64,000 bases of DNA from Romanomermis culicivorax (lineage: Eukaryota > Nematoda > Enoplea > Mermithida > Mermithidae), in assembly GCA_963922205.1 (NCBI GenBank), contig CAWUHX010000158.1:694501-758500 (forward strand), read 5' to 3'. Every line of letters begins with the position of its first letter. Position 1 is the stretch's first letter. A program made the position numbers and the translations under genes. Under the pieces are notes generated by a model. It did not search any database. It had not been told where the DNA came from and saw nothing but the letters and a program-made list of their open reading frames with translations. Positions 44,331 to 55,285 of the stretch are shown piece by piece.

Positions 44331-44525
44331 TCATCTATTCCCTGTGAACTGGCCAGCAAATAGGTAATTCCTGTCTGAATGAACGGAAAATAGGGCGCTG
44401 ACGTAGAATAAAAATGGTCGATTGGCTTTGAAAATCTTGACCTGCTCTATTTCATCATCGTCATCAAATCTGCTTGTCATTATAGCCGCTGTTGCCGCAG
44501 CAGCCTTGATTCCATCTCTATCGAT
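44331..44525 (-). CDS. serpin exon 4: hinge and reactive loop
   Basis: It encodes residues 343-406: the hinge, the reactive centre loop with Thr-Ser-Arg|Phe-Asp-Asp-Asp-Asp-Glu, and the C-terminal strands. The stop is TGA at 44331-44333. The acceptor reads CCATTTTAAG, an unusual AAG site. No start-codon frame covers this exon, so it is easy to overlook. Confidence 0.88.
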   Translation of the reverse strand: MDRDGIKAAAATAAIMTSRFDDDDEIEQVKIFKANRPFLFYVSALFSVHSDRNYLFAGQFTGNR

Positions 44526-47500
44526 CTTAAAATGGATAAAAAAGCTTTATTTTTGATTTTATATGCTTTAACATGAATTTTTTAATTTAATTAATTAATT
44601 AATTAGTAATTAATTTTAATTTAATATGTTTTATGAGCTGCGCATATATATATATCGGTAGTAATTATCCTTGACAGGTACAGTTAAAATGAAGAGCTAT
44701 CTTACAGGAACATTTTTGCTTACAGGATTCTTCAATAATTTCCGCCACTGCCCAGTGCTGGGGTTCATCCCAATCAGAAGCACCTTGCAGCACTTATTTT
44801 TGTTGGATGTTCGCAAGTTCAGATGCAAATCGAGTTTAGTCACCAGTGCGCAAAGTATTATATTTATGAGCCTGACAGAAAAAAATCCTTTGCGTGACAA
44901 GCATGAATCTTATGATATCTTGGGCAAGGATTCGGGGTAATTCCATAGTCGTCACTTTTCTCATAGACTCAATGCTGAATACACACACTTATTGTCGACA
45001 TGAAAATTGAAGAATAGATGATACATCTCTCCACTACTAGAGTGCATTTCTCTACTACTAGAAAAACTTATACAAAAACACTTTCGAGATTTTCTAATGA
45101 GAACTTCTAAATCTGTCTAAAAAATCATAAGTCTGATGCAAATGTCCCCAAGACTCGACAAAAATGGCCGGTTTCGGATACTGTAGATACTGAGAAACAC
45201 GGAAAGTGTATGCGAGCATGCAGCATACCATTCGCTGGCAAGACCAAAGACTCCGAATCAAAAGCACAACAGAAACAGTTAAATGTCAATATATCCAGAG
45301 AAAAATGTTCAACCAGAAAGATAAGGGTGCCAGGTTGCTGACATCAACAACTACAGGGGCAGATATCAGAAGTTTTGTCAGTAAAGAACTAACATACCCC
45401 ACAATTGTTTGAGCACATCAATGAACATCAAGTCTAACTTGTTTGTAGCTCCTAGAATAACAGGGCAAGTTATTATTGAACAACAGTCTTCCTCAAACAA
45501 CATTAATAATAACAGATCTAAGAGGCCTGTTTTTTCAATTTCACAATGAAATCCTTCAAGTATATAATAGTATACAGGAATTTTGTTTCCAAGATCTACA
45601 GACTCATTGAGCGGACAGCAGCAAAAAAATCTTAATGATATCGGTCAAATTTCGACCAAACTTTAAAAATCGATGACTTACTCCAACATAGAAATAGTAC
45701 ATTAAGTAATTTCTTTATAATTATCTCAGTCGGATCTGTTCATTAACTTTGGCACGAAAATTTTGTGCATCTTGAAAATGTCTAACTTTCCATGGACCAC
45801 CGAAATGCTGATGTTCACTACATGCTTAGAAGTTAACCAAGCAAGCTTCTAATGGGTGGGACGTCTGCTGGAAAAATAAATAAAAGGGCAGGACAATCGC
45901 TTTTTCATTACATTTTTTCTCTTTTATATTTCCAAACTCACTTCGATCACCACTTTCTGTGGTACTTTATCAACGGATATTGAACGTCCATCTTCCGATT
46001 TAAACGTTTTATCTAGTTCAGCAGTGTTCGGATCAAAAATTGCATTTATGTTCAATGCATTTAAAGTGTCAACAAGGTCGGTAGAATATTCGATTTTGAA
46101 TTCGGGTATTGACACCTTAAAAATATAAATACAGTGTAAAATACGAAGAAGATAAATTCGGAGAATTTTTCACAAGTTATGACGAAGTTATTCATGGGTC
46201 TTCAATTTATACTGTTTGGATATGAAAAACCTGTTGATCTTTGTAAATAAAGAAAATAAGGTTTTAAACAAATCAACGATGGGCGACCGGTGGCGTAAAG
46301 CGAATTTGCATAGCAATGGAGCACCCCGACGCCCACTAATAAAATTTATCCAAGCTTCAGTTTTTTTATTTGCATAAACATTTTAGTTGCCCGTCAACAT
46401 TTTTAAATATTGCTATTACTTTGTTACATTTATTTGCATATTGCCTCGACGTACTGTGGGTCCACGAAGGACTCTAAGCCCAGGCGTCGTCTCTTGCAGG
46501 CGTCAGGTAGAAGTCAGACCATTACCTCATTCCTTCCAGTGGGTATTCACTTTACTCTGGGTGTCTACGAGGTCCACTCTGTGAGGGCCCATTAGTTATT
46601 ATTTATTGTTTGTTGTTGCCAGGTCTGGGCGAGAACTGTTGCACTATCCGAGACCTAGCCAAGAAGAAGTTCTAACTAGTTCTCGAGCAACCATCTTTCT
46701 TCATATCCAAGGAAAGACCTGAACAACATTTAATTCTACAGTGCATTGCAAGCCTATACTTCGATATTCTTCAATTATAGAATTTTGGCCTAAGAGCCGT
46801 TTGGCTCTTGATTTTCAGACAAAAAAGCCTGCATCGTAGAAATGTCCACTTTGTCATAAACCATGATCCACATCTGATTTTGGCTGCTGTGCATGCACAT
46901 ATATGTTGAACAGATGAGGAAAAACTAGAAATTTGAATTGAACTAAAACAATCTAGATCATCCCTACATCAATATACCTACCTCGACATCTTCATAGTCG
47001 AAACCTGCACCATTATTTCCACACTTTTCGACGATATCGTCTTTCCAAAGGGCGGCCAACTCCTCGCGCGTTCGAGACCCGGGCAAAACAAAATAGACGC
47101 TCAATAGACGGTTTTTGGTCGGAATTTCAACAATTTTAGTGCCATCGATTTCGCAATATCTCACAGTATTAATTTGGCCGACCATGGTCGCCGTGGTCGC
47201 TTGATTATCAAAAGTGTAGAAGTGTTCATCTTCGATTTCTGTGAATTTCTTTTCCCAAGCGCTTTCCAAAAGAATCGTATTCAATAGTATGACCGGCGTG
47301 TCACCGTTTATAGATCCTTGGGGTAATAAGCCGCGAATTTTTCCACCCGTCGCCTTTGACACCAATTCGTTTATATCACCAACCACTTTTTCGCTATTTT
47401 TCCGGAAATCGTCCTGTGAAAGTGGAGCTTTTTATAACGGTCAATCATTTTGAGCATTTTTACAGAAATTGATGCTCTGATTACTAAAAATTTCGTAATC

Positions 47501-48711
47501 GATTATTTTCGAAGGATTTTCAATTTTGAAAATCACAAAAACAAACCATGTCTTCAAAATTGCTTGTACAAAGCTTCTATTGCAGAATTTTTGAGTCAAA
47601 AATCTTTCATAAATGCGCTAACAAATTCTTTGCAAGCAGGGTCTCGAAGTGTAAACTCTGTGCATTGAATAGACTACAGGAACCTGAGCAAAATTGCTCA
47701 GACCACTTTTGTCCATGGGCTATCTTTACACTGAAATTCGCATTGCTAAACAGTCACTGGTTCACCTATGCATTATTTCAAGAACTATCACAGATATTTG
47801 CCAGAATTTAGAAACATACGTGTTCTTGGGATCCTGACCCCCCCCCTCCCCCACCACAGAACCTAGGCTTACTCATCAGCAGAATTTTCAGCTTTTTGGG
47901 TTTTTTTGCACTTTTTCACGAAAACTCGGAAATTTCATGTGAAATGTTTGAATTTATTAGGAAAAAGTTTATTATTTTCAATTGAACGTTGTAAGAAATG
48001 ATATTAAGCTATTTCTGATCTTCTATATTAAAAAATAATTTATTTTACATTGTTTCAACTTTTAGTTAAAAATACTATAATTTAGTGTCTGAACTCAGCT
48101 TTTGCTCGGCTTAGCTTAACTTATGCTTATGCTTAGACTTAGGCTTAGGCTTAAGCATAGGCTTTTGTTCATGATGGGAAATCAATAAAATGTTCTGGTG
48201 GTGAAATTGTGGAAAAGGTCCCTTATATTTTGCCACTTTGAAATTCACAAATATTGTATAAAAAGCAGACTATATATACTTTTGCTTATACCTGCACTGG
48301 CTTGAAATTTTGATTGCCGAAAAATTTTTTCATTTGTTGCAAGTATGTCGAGTTAACTTCGAAATGTTGATCCAATGCCAAGGCGGCGGTGACCGTCATG
48401 CTCGAAGAACGACTTCTGGGCGACAATTTCGCCATGAGGCTCTTCAAAGTTTTGGTGTAGTCGACCACGTTTCGGTAATTTTTGATCTTGAAACCATAGG
48501 TGGCGATTTCGGTGGCACTCGGACTCGGGTGCGGGCATGCTTCGTGTAGCATGTGCAGGGTCAATTCGAGTGATAGAGGCGAAAAGGCGAAACTTTTCGA
48601 CGATGGCTCGTTCAACGTTTCATAGAATTTTTTGCACAAATGACCATTGGTTGAAGAGGGCCAAATTTTTTCAGTGACTGTAAATTTTATACTTGTGAGA
48701 ACAGTAAACAT
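44331..48711 (-). CDS. serpin (serine protease inhibitor family), four exons
   Basis: Exons 48292-48711, 46982-47413, 45942-46115 and 44331-44525 (1221 bases with stop) encode 406 residues, the usual serpin length. Landmarks: FSPLS at 43-47; Thr-Gly-Gly-Lys-Ile at 162-166; NTILLESAWEKKF at 185-197 (the N-x-x-x-F-x-x-x-W-x-x-x-F region of strand 3A); a hinge with four Ala at 350-353; and RPFLF near 378-382. Every intron is in phase 0. By the usual P15-Gly count (Gly347) the P1 residue is Arg361, which suggests a trypsin-like target protease. The loop is long enough for inhibition and the hinge is Ala-rich, but P14 is Ile instead of Thr/Ser, and the Gly-Arg-Val motif near the end reads Gly-Gln-Phe. 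No signal peptide is visible, so it may be intracellular like many nematode serpins, or a further 5' exon may exist. The target is unknown. Confidence 0.93.
44526..45941. other. serpin intron 3 (1.4 kb)
   Basis: It contains AT dinucleotide and AATT runs near 44580-44660. Frames at 44671-44940 and 45206-45412 on the plus strand are open for 68-89 codons with fairly even composition but no recognised motif; they may be remnants of an inserted element. Confidence 0.4.
45942..46115 (-). CDS. serpin exon 3
   Basis: It encodes residues 285-342, the segment before the hinge (VSIPEFKIEY to QKVVIE). The acceptor is TTTTTAAG, again AAG. The donor GAA|GTGAGT leaves phase 0. The frame continues seven codons into the intron before a stop, but the hinge is in exon 4. 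Confidence 0.9.
46116..46981. other. serpin intron 2
   Basis: More than half of it is the H repeat (46272-46733). The remainder has no features. Small plus-strand frames at 46387-46595 lie in the repeat. Confidence 0.55.
46272..46733 (+). repeat. dispersed repeat H, copy 2 (uninterrupted)
   Basis: It is the empty-site counterpart of 38814-40760 and runs in the same orientation. It shows that elements F and G arrived after H copies were spread. It is about 460 bases with GC-richer blocks such as CCAGGTCTGGGCGAGAACTG. Class unknown. Confidence 0.8.
46982..47413 (-). CDS. serpin exon 2
   Basis: It encodes residues 141-284, helices F-G and sheet A strands, with the TGGKI and NTILLESAW motifs. 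The acceptor is CTTTCACAG and the donor GAG|GTAGGT leaves phase 0. The real exon begins 27 bases before the first possible start codon in this frame. Confidence 0.92.
47414..48291. other. serpin intron 1
   Basis: It contains a C-rich tract (about 47837-47853), a degenerate TTAGGC-like tract (48107-48163) and an M2-type end (AAAAAGCAGACTATA, about 48256-48275). No exon is missing. Confidence 0.5.
48107..48163 (+). repeat. degenerate TTAGGC-type tract
   Basis: About nine consecutive hexamer-like words (CTTAGC, CTTATG, CTTAGG and so on) include two perfect adjacent TTAGGC. TTAGGC is the nematode telomere repeat. The tract could be an interstitial telomere scar or a simple repeat of chance origin. 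Confidence 0.45.
48292..48711 (-). CDS. serpin exon 1
   Basis: It encodes residues 1-140 from ATG 48711. The N-terminal 20 residues before helix A are not hydrophobic enough for a secretion signal. A TTTACAG acceptor-like site lies 42 bases inside, so a longer model with an upstream exon is possible. The donor CAG|GTATAA leaves phase 0. Confidence 0.82.
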
Positions 48712-48915
48712 TCGGAATTTCAGTTAAGAGAAAAAGTATTGAATCATGATACAGGTCCAAGCAGTTCCAAACTCGGGTTTCCAAAAGCCAGGATCCAGGG
48801 TGAAATTTTTCTACTTTCTAATGATGGAACGGAACATATCGAAGTGTAAATTCTTAAATTGGACATGCTTTAGTGGGTTCAACAGCTTACGGGAAATAGA
48901 GTAGCGTTACGCTAA

Positions 48916-50077
48916 AGGCCCTGTCATACTTCGCCGCGAGGTACCGCGCGGCGCCGGTTGTCCTATTCATACTACCAAGCGGCGCTGCGCGGTTGCTTGT
49001 CATACTTCGCCGCGTGGCACCGCGCGGCGAAGTATGACAAGCCAACGCTTTTTTACTTTTGGATTTTTCTCTTTTCAAAAAATGTGTATTGCTCGTCTCG
49101 ACAAATGCGAAATACGAAAAATACGAAAAAGATGAAAAATACGAAAAAAATCGAAAAATAAAAAGCGCAAAAGAAAAATAAAAATGACTCCTGCACGGTG
49201 CAGATAGAAGCTTGCAAAAAGGCCAAGTCTAAAGATTCTGTGCTCTTGCTTCAATCTGCTTCTCATTCCAACGATTAATAGCTCTTGAACTGCTGAGAAA
49301 TATCAATTTATATAAATTGATTTAGAAAAATTGAATATATACACACGATTGTTCATTCACACATGTGCTATATACAGGATCCAGATCTGATCTGGGTCCG
49401 GTCGGACCTGCTGTTTAGGAACCAGATTCAAAGTGGATCCATCCTTTCCCTAGTATTCGGGAAACCAGGACGTCCAGGGAATAGGGACTAATGCATTTTT
49501 CGAGGAAATAGGAAATTTATTCGTTATTCGGGGAATCAGGACCTACAGGGAATATGAACTTTCGGACAATCGGGATATTTGCGGAAAAGAGACGTTGGGG
49601 GAATAAAGACACAATCGAAATGTGCAAGTACACTTGCTGTAGAAACATGTTTACACCTACTTTGCATATTCATAATTTTTACACATTAATGTCTTCATTG
49701 CAAATTGAGTGATCAACTTCTTAGTAAATCTTCATTGAAAATTAAATAATCAATTTGGTAAAATAATTTGACAAGTGTCAGAATTCACCATTCAAGTGAA
49801 AAATATGATTCGACTACATGTATAGATGTCACAGTATGGAACAATATGTTATAACAACAGTATGCTGCAACTTTAGAACACATAACTTGTTCGAAAATTT
49901 CGGTTCAGTTGAAACTTGATGGCGGCGCCGCGCAGCGCGGCAAAAATTACGAAAACCTATTCATAGTTCAAAGGTGGTACTGCGCGGTACCGCGCACTAC
50001 CGCGCGGCGCCGCTGTTTAGGTATGAATAGAACAACCGGTGCCGCGCGGTACCGCGCATTGAAGTATGACAGGGCCT
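48916..50077 (-). mobile_element. GC-palindrome TIR element, copy B
   Basis: The ends AGGCCCTGTCATACTTCGCC and, inverted, AGGCCCTGTCATACTTCAA are flanked by TAA (48913-48915 and 50078-50080). It is the inverted relative of element A with extra CGCGGCGCCGCG-type palindromes near both ends. It lacks the M2 insertion of A. The frames at 48887-49266 and 49909-50217 lie in its arms. It sits just upstream of the serpin start. Confidence 0.88.
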
Positions 50078-50080
50078 TAA

Positions 50081-50611
50081 AGCCCCTGCTATACTTCGCC
50101 AGCTGGCACCGGCTGGCGCCGGACTCAAATATTTTACAACCGGCGCCGGCCGGCGCCGGCTACATATTTTTTGCTGCTATACTTCATCCGGCGTCGTTCG
50201 GCAAACAGCACGTTTAATATTAATCATCTGTTTGTTGATTTCCTTCGATTATGTGTTTTCATAATTTTTCATTCTCATTCTTATTCAGATAAATATTCAA
50301 CTTTGTTGCGATCGCATACCATGCATTGCGGCGCTTGATTGAGTCTTTGTAGCTCTTATCTGCTTTCGACCATAAATACGGGCGACTATGCACCTCGTTT
50401 ATTAGATTTTCAATAAAATAATTATCATCCATTGAAGAAACAATTGAATAAATTCTAGCAGTGCTAAAATAAGTAAAATATTAATTTTTCTGTCACGTTA
50501 TAACATAGACGCCGGCTGCCGCTGGCTCTGAAATTTCGATTGAATCGAATTGTCAAAGACGAAGTATAGCAGCTCGCAACCGGCGCCGGCCCGCGAAGTA
50601 TAGCAGGGGCT
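50081..50611. mobile_element. GC-palindrome TIR element C (531 bp)
   Basis: The ends AGCCCCTGCTATACTTCGCC and, inverted, AGCCCCTGCTATACTTCGCG are near-perfect. TAA flanks both sides (50078-50080, 50612-50614). The left TAA is at the same time the right duplication of element B. The arms carry CCGGCGCCGGCCGGCGCCGG-type palindromes. The frame at 50498-50701 overlaps the right arm and has no meaning. Confidence 0.88.
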
Positions 50612-50731
50612 TAACAGGTGAAGTAAGTATAATTTTGGCTGACTTCTTGTTCTGCTCTCGAAATTTGCGAAACACAACAACGGAACATTAAATACAATCA
50701 AAACAAAAAGTCAGACCAACATTACTCTTAA

Positions 50732-50778
50732 AGGCCCTGCTATACTTTGACGACCGGTGCCGGCCGGCGCCAGGGCCT
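50732..50778. mobile_element. 47-bp minimal TIR element D
   Basis: The left end AGGCCCTGCTATACTTTGAC and the right end CGGCGCCAGGGCCT are flanked by TAA (50729-50731, 50779-50781). The whole is one arm joined to the last bases of the other. It is either a deletion derivative that kept its duplication or an excision scar. Confidence 0.75.
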
Positions 50779-51788
50779 TAAAATCTATAGTCTGTTTTTT
50801 AAATGCTTGTAACCGGAAAAAGATGGAATTAAGTATACATTGCCTGTTCAATTACCACGCGTGCGCAGACTATACTGTATTACGGGAAGAAATCCGGTAA
50901 TCGAAGTTATCGACGGAATTGAACGCTATTTGTTAAAAAAAAAGTTGGAAATAAGAAAAAAAATTTCGCACATGGTTCTCATTTAATGAAAAAATTAGGG
51001 AATCAAGATCGTGATATAATCGGTGTGCTTTGCAAAGTTCAAATCCCAAAATCTGACCCACCGCGTCGCAGTGATGGTCATTTGCTTAGTTTTTTCTGCG
51101 CAGGGTGAATATTTTTTTTATCCGTGTGAAAGTTTGTTGGACATTTCTCGCATCGGACGGAAATTATTTTTAAAAGAGTTATCGAGTTAAGTTGAGAGTT
51201 TAGTCACAGTTTATAGCCGCCGGTTAATCGATTCCTAACATACAGTCAACAACAATAACAAGCATTTGAAAAAAAAACATATTATAAATAATTCTTTAAA
51301 TGATGAAACTTGTAATTATTTTATATTGTTGTAGTATCCAATAATTGTTTAAAAATTTTGGGGGTGCATATATTTTTTTCTTGGAAATTTTTTTGTAGAA
51401 GAGACGAAACCTTGTCTCTGCTTAAGTGCATGTTTGGATGGACTTTTTGTGAAACATTACTTGTAGCCGTCTTTTAAGCTAGTGTTTAAAAAAATTATCA
51501 TATCAACTTTTTAAAAAGCCTACCATGAAACATAATCGGTTTAGCTTGCCAGTTCTTGGCGTCATTCAAACTTTCAAGTAAAGTGTAATTCCAGTTTCAC
51601 ACGTAACTTCTGCCTATTCTTTATGCTTGTAAATTGAATAATTACAGGAATATATAATCCTTTATACAGAGCTTTTAATGTAAAATTTTTCGTTGAGAAG
51701 AAGCTGAGTGCGCCAATGAATTTTTAGCTCTTTGAAGCATGATTTTGTAGAAAATGACACAAAAGTGAAATAATCGAGACGCCATATT
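50779..51788. other. spacer
   Basis: It begins with an M2-type end (TATAGTCTGTTTTTTAAATG at 50793-50812). Beyond that, AT-rich sequence without gene or repeat that I can support. Confidence 0.4.
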
Positions 51789-52122
51789 GAAAAAAAAATC
51801 GAGATGGACGATCAACTAAATTGAAGAAATATTTTTCAGAACCAACCAATGGGAAGTTTTACTCTATCTCGTAGATATGGAGACCTTTGAAAGTAGATTT
51901 CTGATATCAATGTTCGCTGGGACGCTTATTTTCTTGACATTCTGAACCTAGCAAAGAATGAAAATCCTCAGTTACATCCGCCTTAAAGCCAATGGCGCCC
52001 TCCAAAAAGCCCTTACCTCTCTGAAGATAATCGGGTGCCTAAATATAGAAGGCGGAGCTAAGCTTAGCTGAAATATTTTTAGCCAAGTTGATAGGTGGTC
52101 CGTCTTGATTTTTTTTCAGAAT
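51789..52122. mobile_element. 334-bp TIR element (MITE)
   Basis: The left end (AAATCGAGATGGACGATCAA, with AAATATTTTTCAG behind) and the inverted right end (AAATCAAGACGGACCACC, with AAAATATTTCAG behind) form arms of about 50 bases. The interior shares AAGCCCTTACCTC with the element at 31797-32412. No coding frame. Confidence 0.6.
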
Positions 52123-54587
52123 AGAATTTTGACGTTTTCCGGATATTCTCTTTGATTTTTTAAAGATTATCTTGAAAAAATTACGATGCACTCCAGAAAA
52201 AAAATTGAACATAAAAGAGAAAGTATTGACATTTTCATTTTCTTTCTGCATCTTAAGATTTTTGCGTTGCATCTTGAAAAAATGTTGAGCATCACATCTG
52301 AAGTCAACAATTTTTCAAGTGATAATCAACGGCCGGGAATCAACCCCATTCGGAGCAATGTAAATTAAAATCCAGAACCGGATCTAAAGTGCCTTTTTTG
52401 GGTTGAACTACCGGTGTGCAAACAATTTTGGATGCGGCTAAAGCTTACATTTAAAACTGAGAAGACTGAAACCAGGGACTGAAATAATGGTAATCAGCCA
52501 GCTCTCGTTCGAGTGACCACTGGTCGCTGGCGACCGTCACTGGTCACTGTGTGACCACTGGTCAGTTCAATGGCCTTCTCATAATTCACATAATCACTGA
52601 TTACCTCAAAAATGGATTCTTGCGACCATTAGCTTAGGACTATTACACCGAACACTTCACGTTGGTCATTGATTATCATCATATTATAACATAGTCCCCC
52701 GTTCGCATTTTTATCAAAAATACAGATACAGAGGCTCTTTTGTGGCCAGATTCTGTTCCGTCGTTGACCTGCTGAAATCAAACTGAAATCCTCACTCTGT
52801 TACAGCATAGTAGAACAAATATTGAATAAATTCATAAAACATGACAAATTAAGATTAGTGATATTTAGTCTAAGCGGATGTGTCCTTCCAAATAATTTTT
52901 ATGCAAATGAAGCTCATCATTATCGATCAAACTTCTGATGCCTTCTCAGTCCAACTGGAATATGTGACCTCCTAGCGTTATTCGCTTTGGTGTGTAATTT
53001 TTATATGTTCATAGAATAAGATGCTGACCAATCAGTGTCCAATTAACTTTTCAAGTGACCAGCGGGCTCCCTTTTCATACCTATTATTACGTAAAAAAGC
53101 ATCAAATTGCATGTGCTCACGCGCAATAGACCGAAAAATACCCAAGTGTGACCACTGGCCACTCTCGACTTCCTGCGGTGATAGACGTCGCGTAATTTTT
53201 TCCTTTCAGTTTGTTGATGTGGTAATTGTGTGTCCGTTTTTTGGTTTCACAAGAAAAGTGATTCATCTAAGCTTCTGATTCTTTTTATTCCGAAAGTGAT
53301 CCATTATTTGACCAAATATACGTTTTATTTATTTTGACCGTAGAAAAAAAGGTTTCCAATTCCTTCATCACGGATTGAGTTCAAAAGCTTTTCAATTCAT
53401 TATGCAAATTAGGCTATACTAAGCTTCATTTTTCCTGGTTGTTAAAAACAGAAAAGAAATTGCTCTTCGTGGCATCCATACAATATTGGCCATTTTCCAT
53501 GTCCAATTTTTTACAATAAATATGGTCACTTTCCACAAGTGCGAGAAAATACTGACCATTGATAATAAATATATTGCAGGGGCGTCAACTTCCCTCTAAA
53601 CCGTGTCCAAGGGCTTAAAGTAATGTAAAACTGGAAATTTTCCTTCGTAATTATGTCGGTATTTTGTCCAGAAAAAAGAGACAACCTCGTTATTGACCCA
53701 CGAAATGAAAAACCTAAGCCGAAAATTACAGTATGACTAACGTCACTTAAAAAAGAAGGAACTTGATTGACAGATCATGCGTAATATGGACACCTGAAAA
53801 AAACGTCTCATTTGCACTAAAAAACAATGAAAGTTTAATCGAGGACGAAAACGGTGTCCAAAAATCCACAGGGCGCCCAAGAAACGCCAGTCCTACTTAT
53901 TATCTTTGATTAATTGTTCATTAGATCTTGTAATTAGTCGGACTTTGATGTCGAAAAATTACCCCACTTGCGCAATATTTACCTTTTTAGCCTTTGACCA
54001 AGCTAATTTTCAGCAACAAAAAAAAATCTCGAGTATATTACGCAGTCGCCGACCTTCCAGCCTCCGCACATAACCCACTCGAACTACAGTAAGATTTTGA
54101 TTACCTAACACAGAAAAGGTACCCAGTGCTCTTTTTTGTGGGAAAAAAGGTCTTGGGAGAAATCCGATCCACCACGAATTCACGTAATCATCGGAAAATG
54201 ACCATCGTTTATATGAGGTATATAGATTAACCTCAAAAAGTGATGGTCACTCACTATATCGCGTCATCGAGTGGTCGAAAATCCCAAAGGATCAAGTATA
54301 TCTTCGACTGACCCGTCAAAAAACAACCTGTTTGTTACTCCACACGTAATCCGATTTTGCTGTATTCATTAGAAAACACACGGGCGATTAATTTGTCAGC
54401 AGGGTGTCTGAGAGAGTCTCACTTTTTCATTTAATGTTTCACAAGTTATTAAAATCATGACTAGCGAATAATTAGTCTATTATACAAGAGCAGAATAATT
54501 TGTTCAAAACAGTCAAATGTTCGAAATTTTTACGATCATTTTTGACTTCACTAATGCAAAATGAAATGAAATATATCACATTGTGTT
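52123..54587. other. spacer with a possible degenerate foldback
   Basis: At 52510-52565 the words GTGACCACTGG and CACTGGTCACTG are repeated, and GTGTGACCACTGGCC at about 53145 appears inverted relative to part of them; the 650 bases between could be a decayed foldback. No gene is supported. The frame at 53021-53278 has no motif. Confidence 0.3.
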
Positions 54588-55088
54588 TTGAATTGTCAAT
54601 GGGCGCTCGATTTTTCGATATCTGGATATAACAGTTTCCGAATTCTAGAGAAAAAGGTCCACTCACAAGCATTGAACTCAAATATAATTACTGTAGCCTG
54701 TCGCATTACAGTAGAGCTTGAAATTAATGTTTTGGTTGATAAAGATGAAAAGATGCAAATTTTCGATTTTTTGAATTTCGCAAACTGGGCATCATTTTCC
54801 GCTCCGGGAATGTGGGATCCTAATTACCAATCAAACTACTCACTTTTAGCGGATGAGGCGTCGTCCACAATTATGCTTAGGAGTAGAAAAACCAGTAGTT
54901 CCATCAGTGCAGATATCATACCGTATTTCCTTAAAATAAGTAATGAAGCAAAGCTTGTATTATGTGTGAAAATGGAAAATCCAACAAACTGTACAGTTTT
55001 TAAGCATCAAGTTTATCATCAAAATAGCTCGCTCGGAAATTTATCGTCTCTAGTGGAAGCTGAACAGCTGTTTTTGAGCAAACAGTAA
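54588..55088 (+). CDS. unassigned open reading frame
   Basis: The frame is open for 166 codons, long for this base composition, with the first ATG at 54753 leaving 111 residues to the stop at 55086-55088. The second half is polar and even in composition (for example SAPGMWDPNYQSNYSLLADE) and has three Asn glycosylation-type sites. An acceptor-like CATTACAG ends at 54711, so it may be the last exon of a gene whose other exons I cannot find, or a single-exon gene. The first 40 codons contain the TACTGTAG spacer word and are probably not coding. No family is recognised. Confidence 0.35.
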   Translation: MNCQWALDFSISGYNSFRILEKKVHSQALNSNIITVACRITVELEINVLVDKDEKMQIFDFLNFANWASFSAPGMWDPNYQSNYSLLADEASSTIMLRSRKTSSSISADIIPYFLKISNEAKLVLCVKMENPTNCTVFKHQVYHQNSSLGNLSSLVEAEQLFLSKQ

Positions 55089-55285
55089 ATCAAAACGATT
55101 TTTCCAATAATATACCTGCATAAAAACGTGTTGATCGTTATCGGCGTAGAGCATAACAATTTTATTCTGATTCTATTCTTATTATTCTGATTCACTTCCT
55201 CGAAAATGTGCTTGTTAATTTCACGTTGTAAACTGATTTAATTTCTAAACCTTTTTACAAAGCGTATATCGTTTCATGAATAGTC

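Noticed and set aside
52500..53175. A further foldback element built on GTGACCACTGG words
   Set aside because: The inverted partner is short and the arms cannot be followed beyond about 15 bases, so it is mentioned only in the spacer entry.
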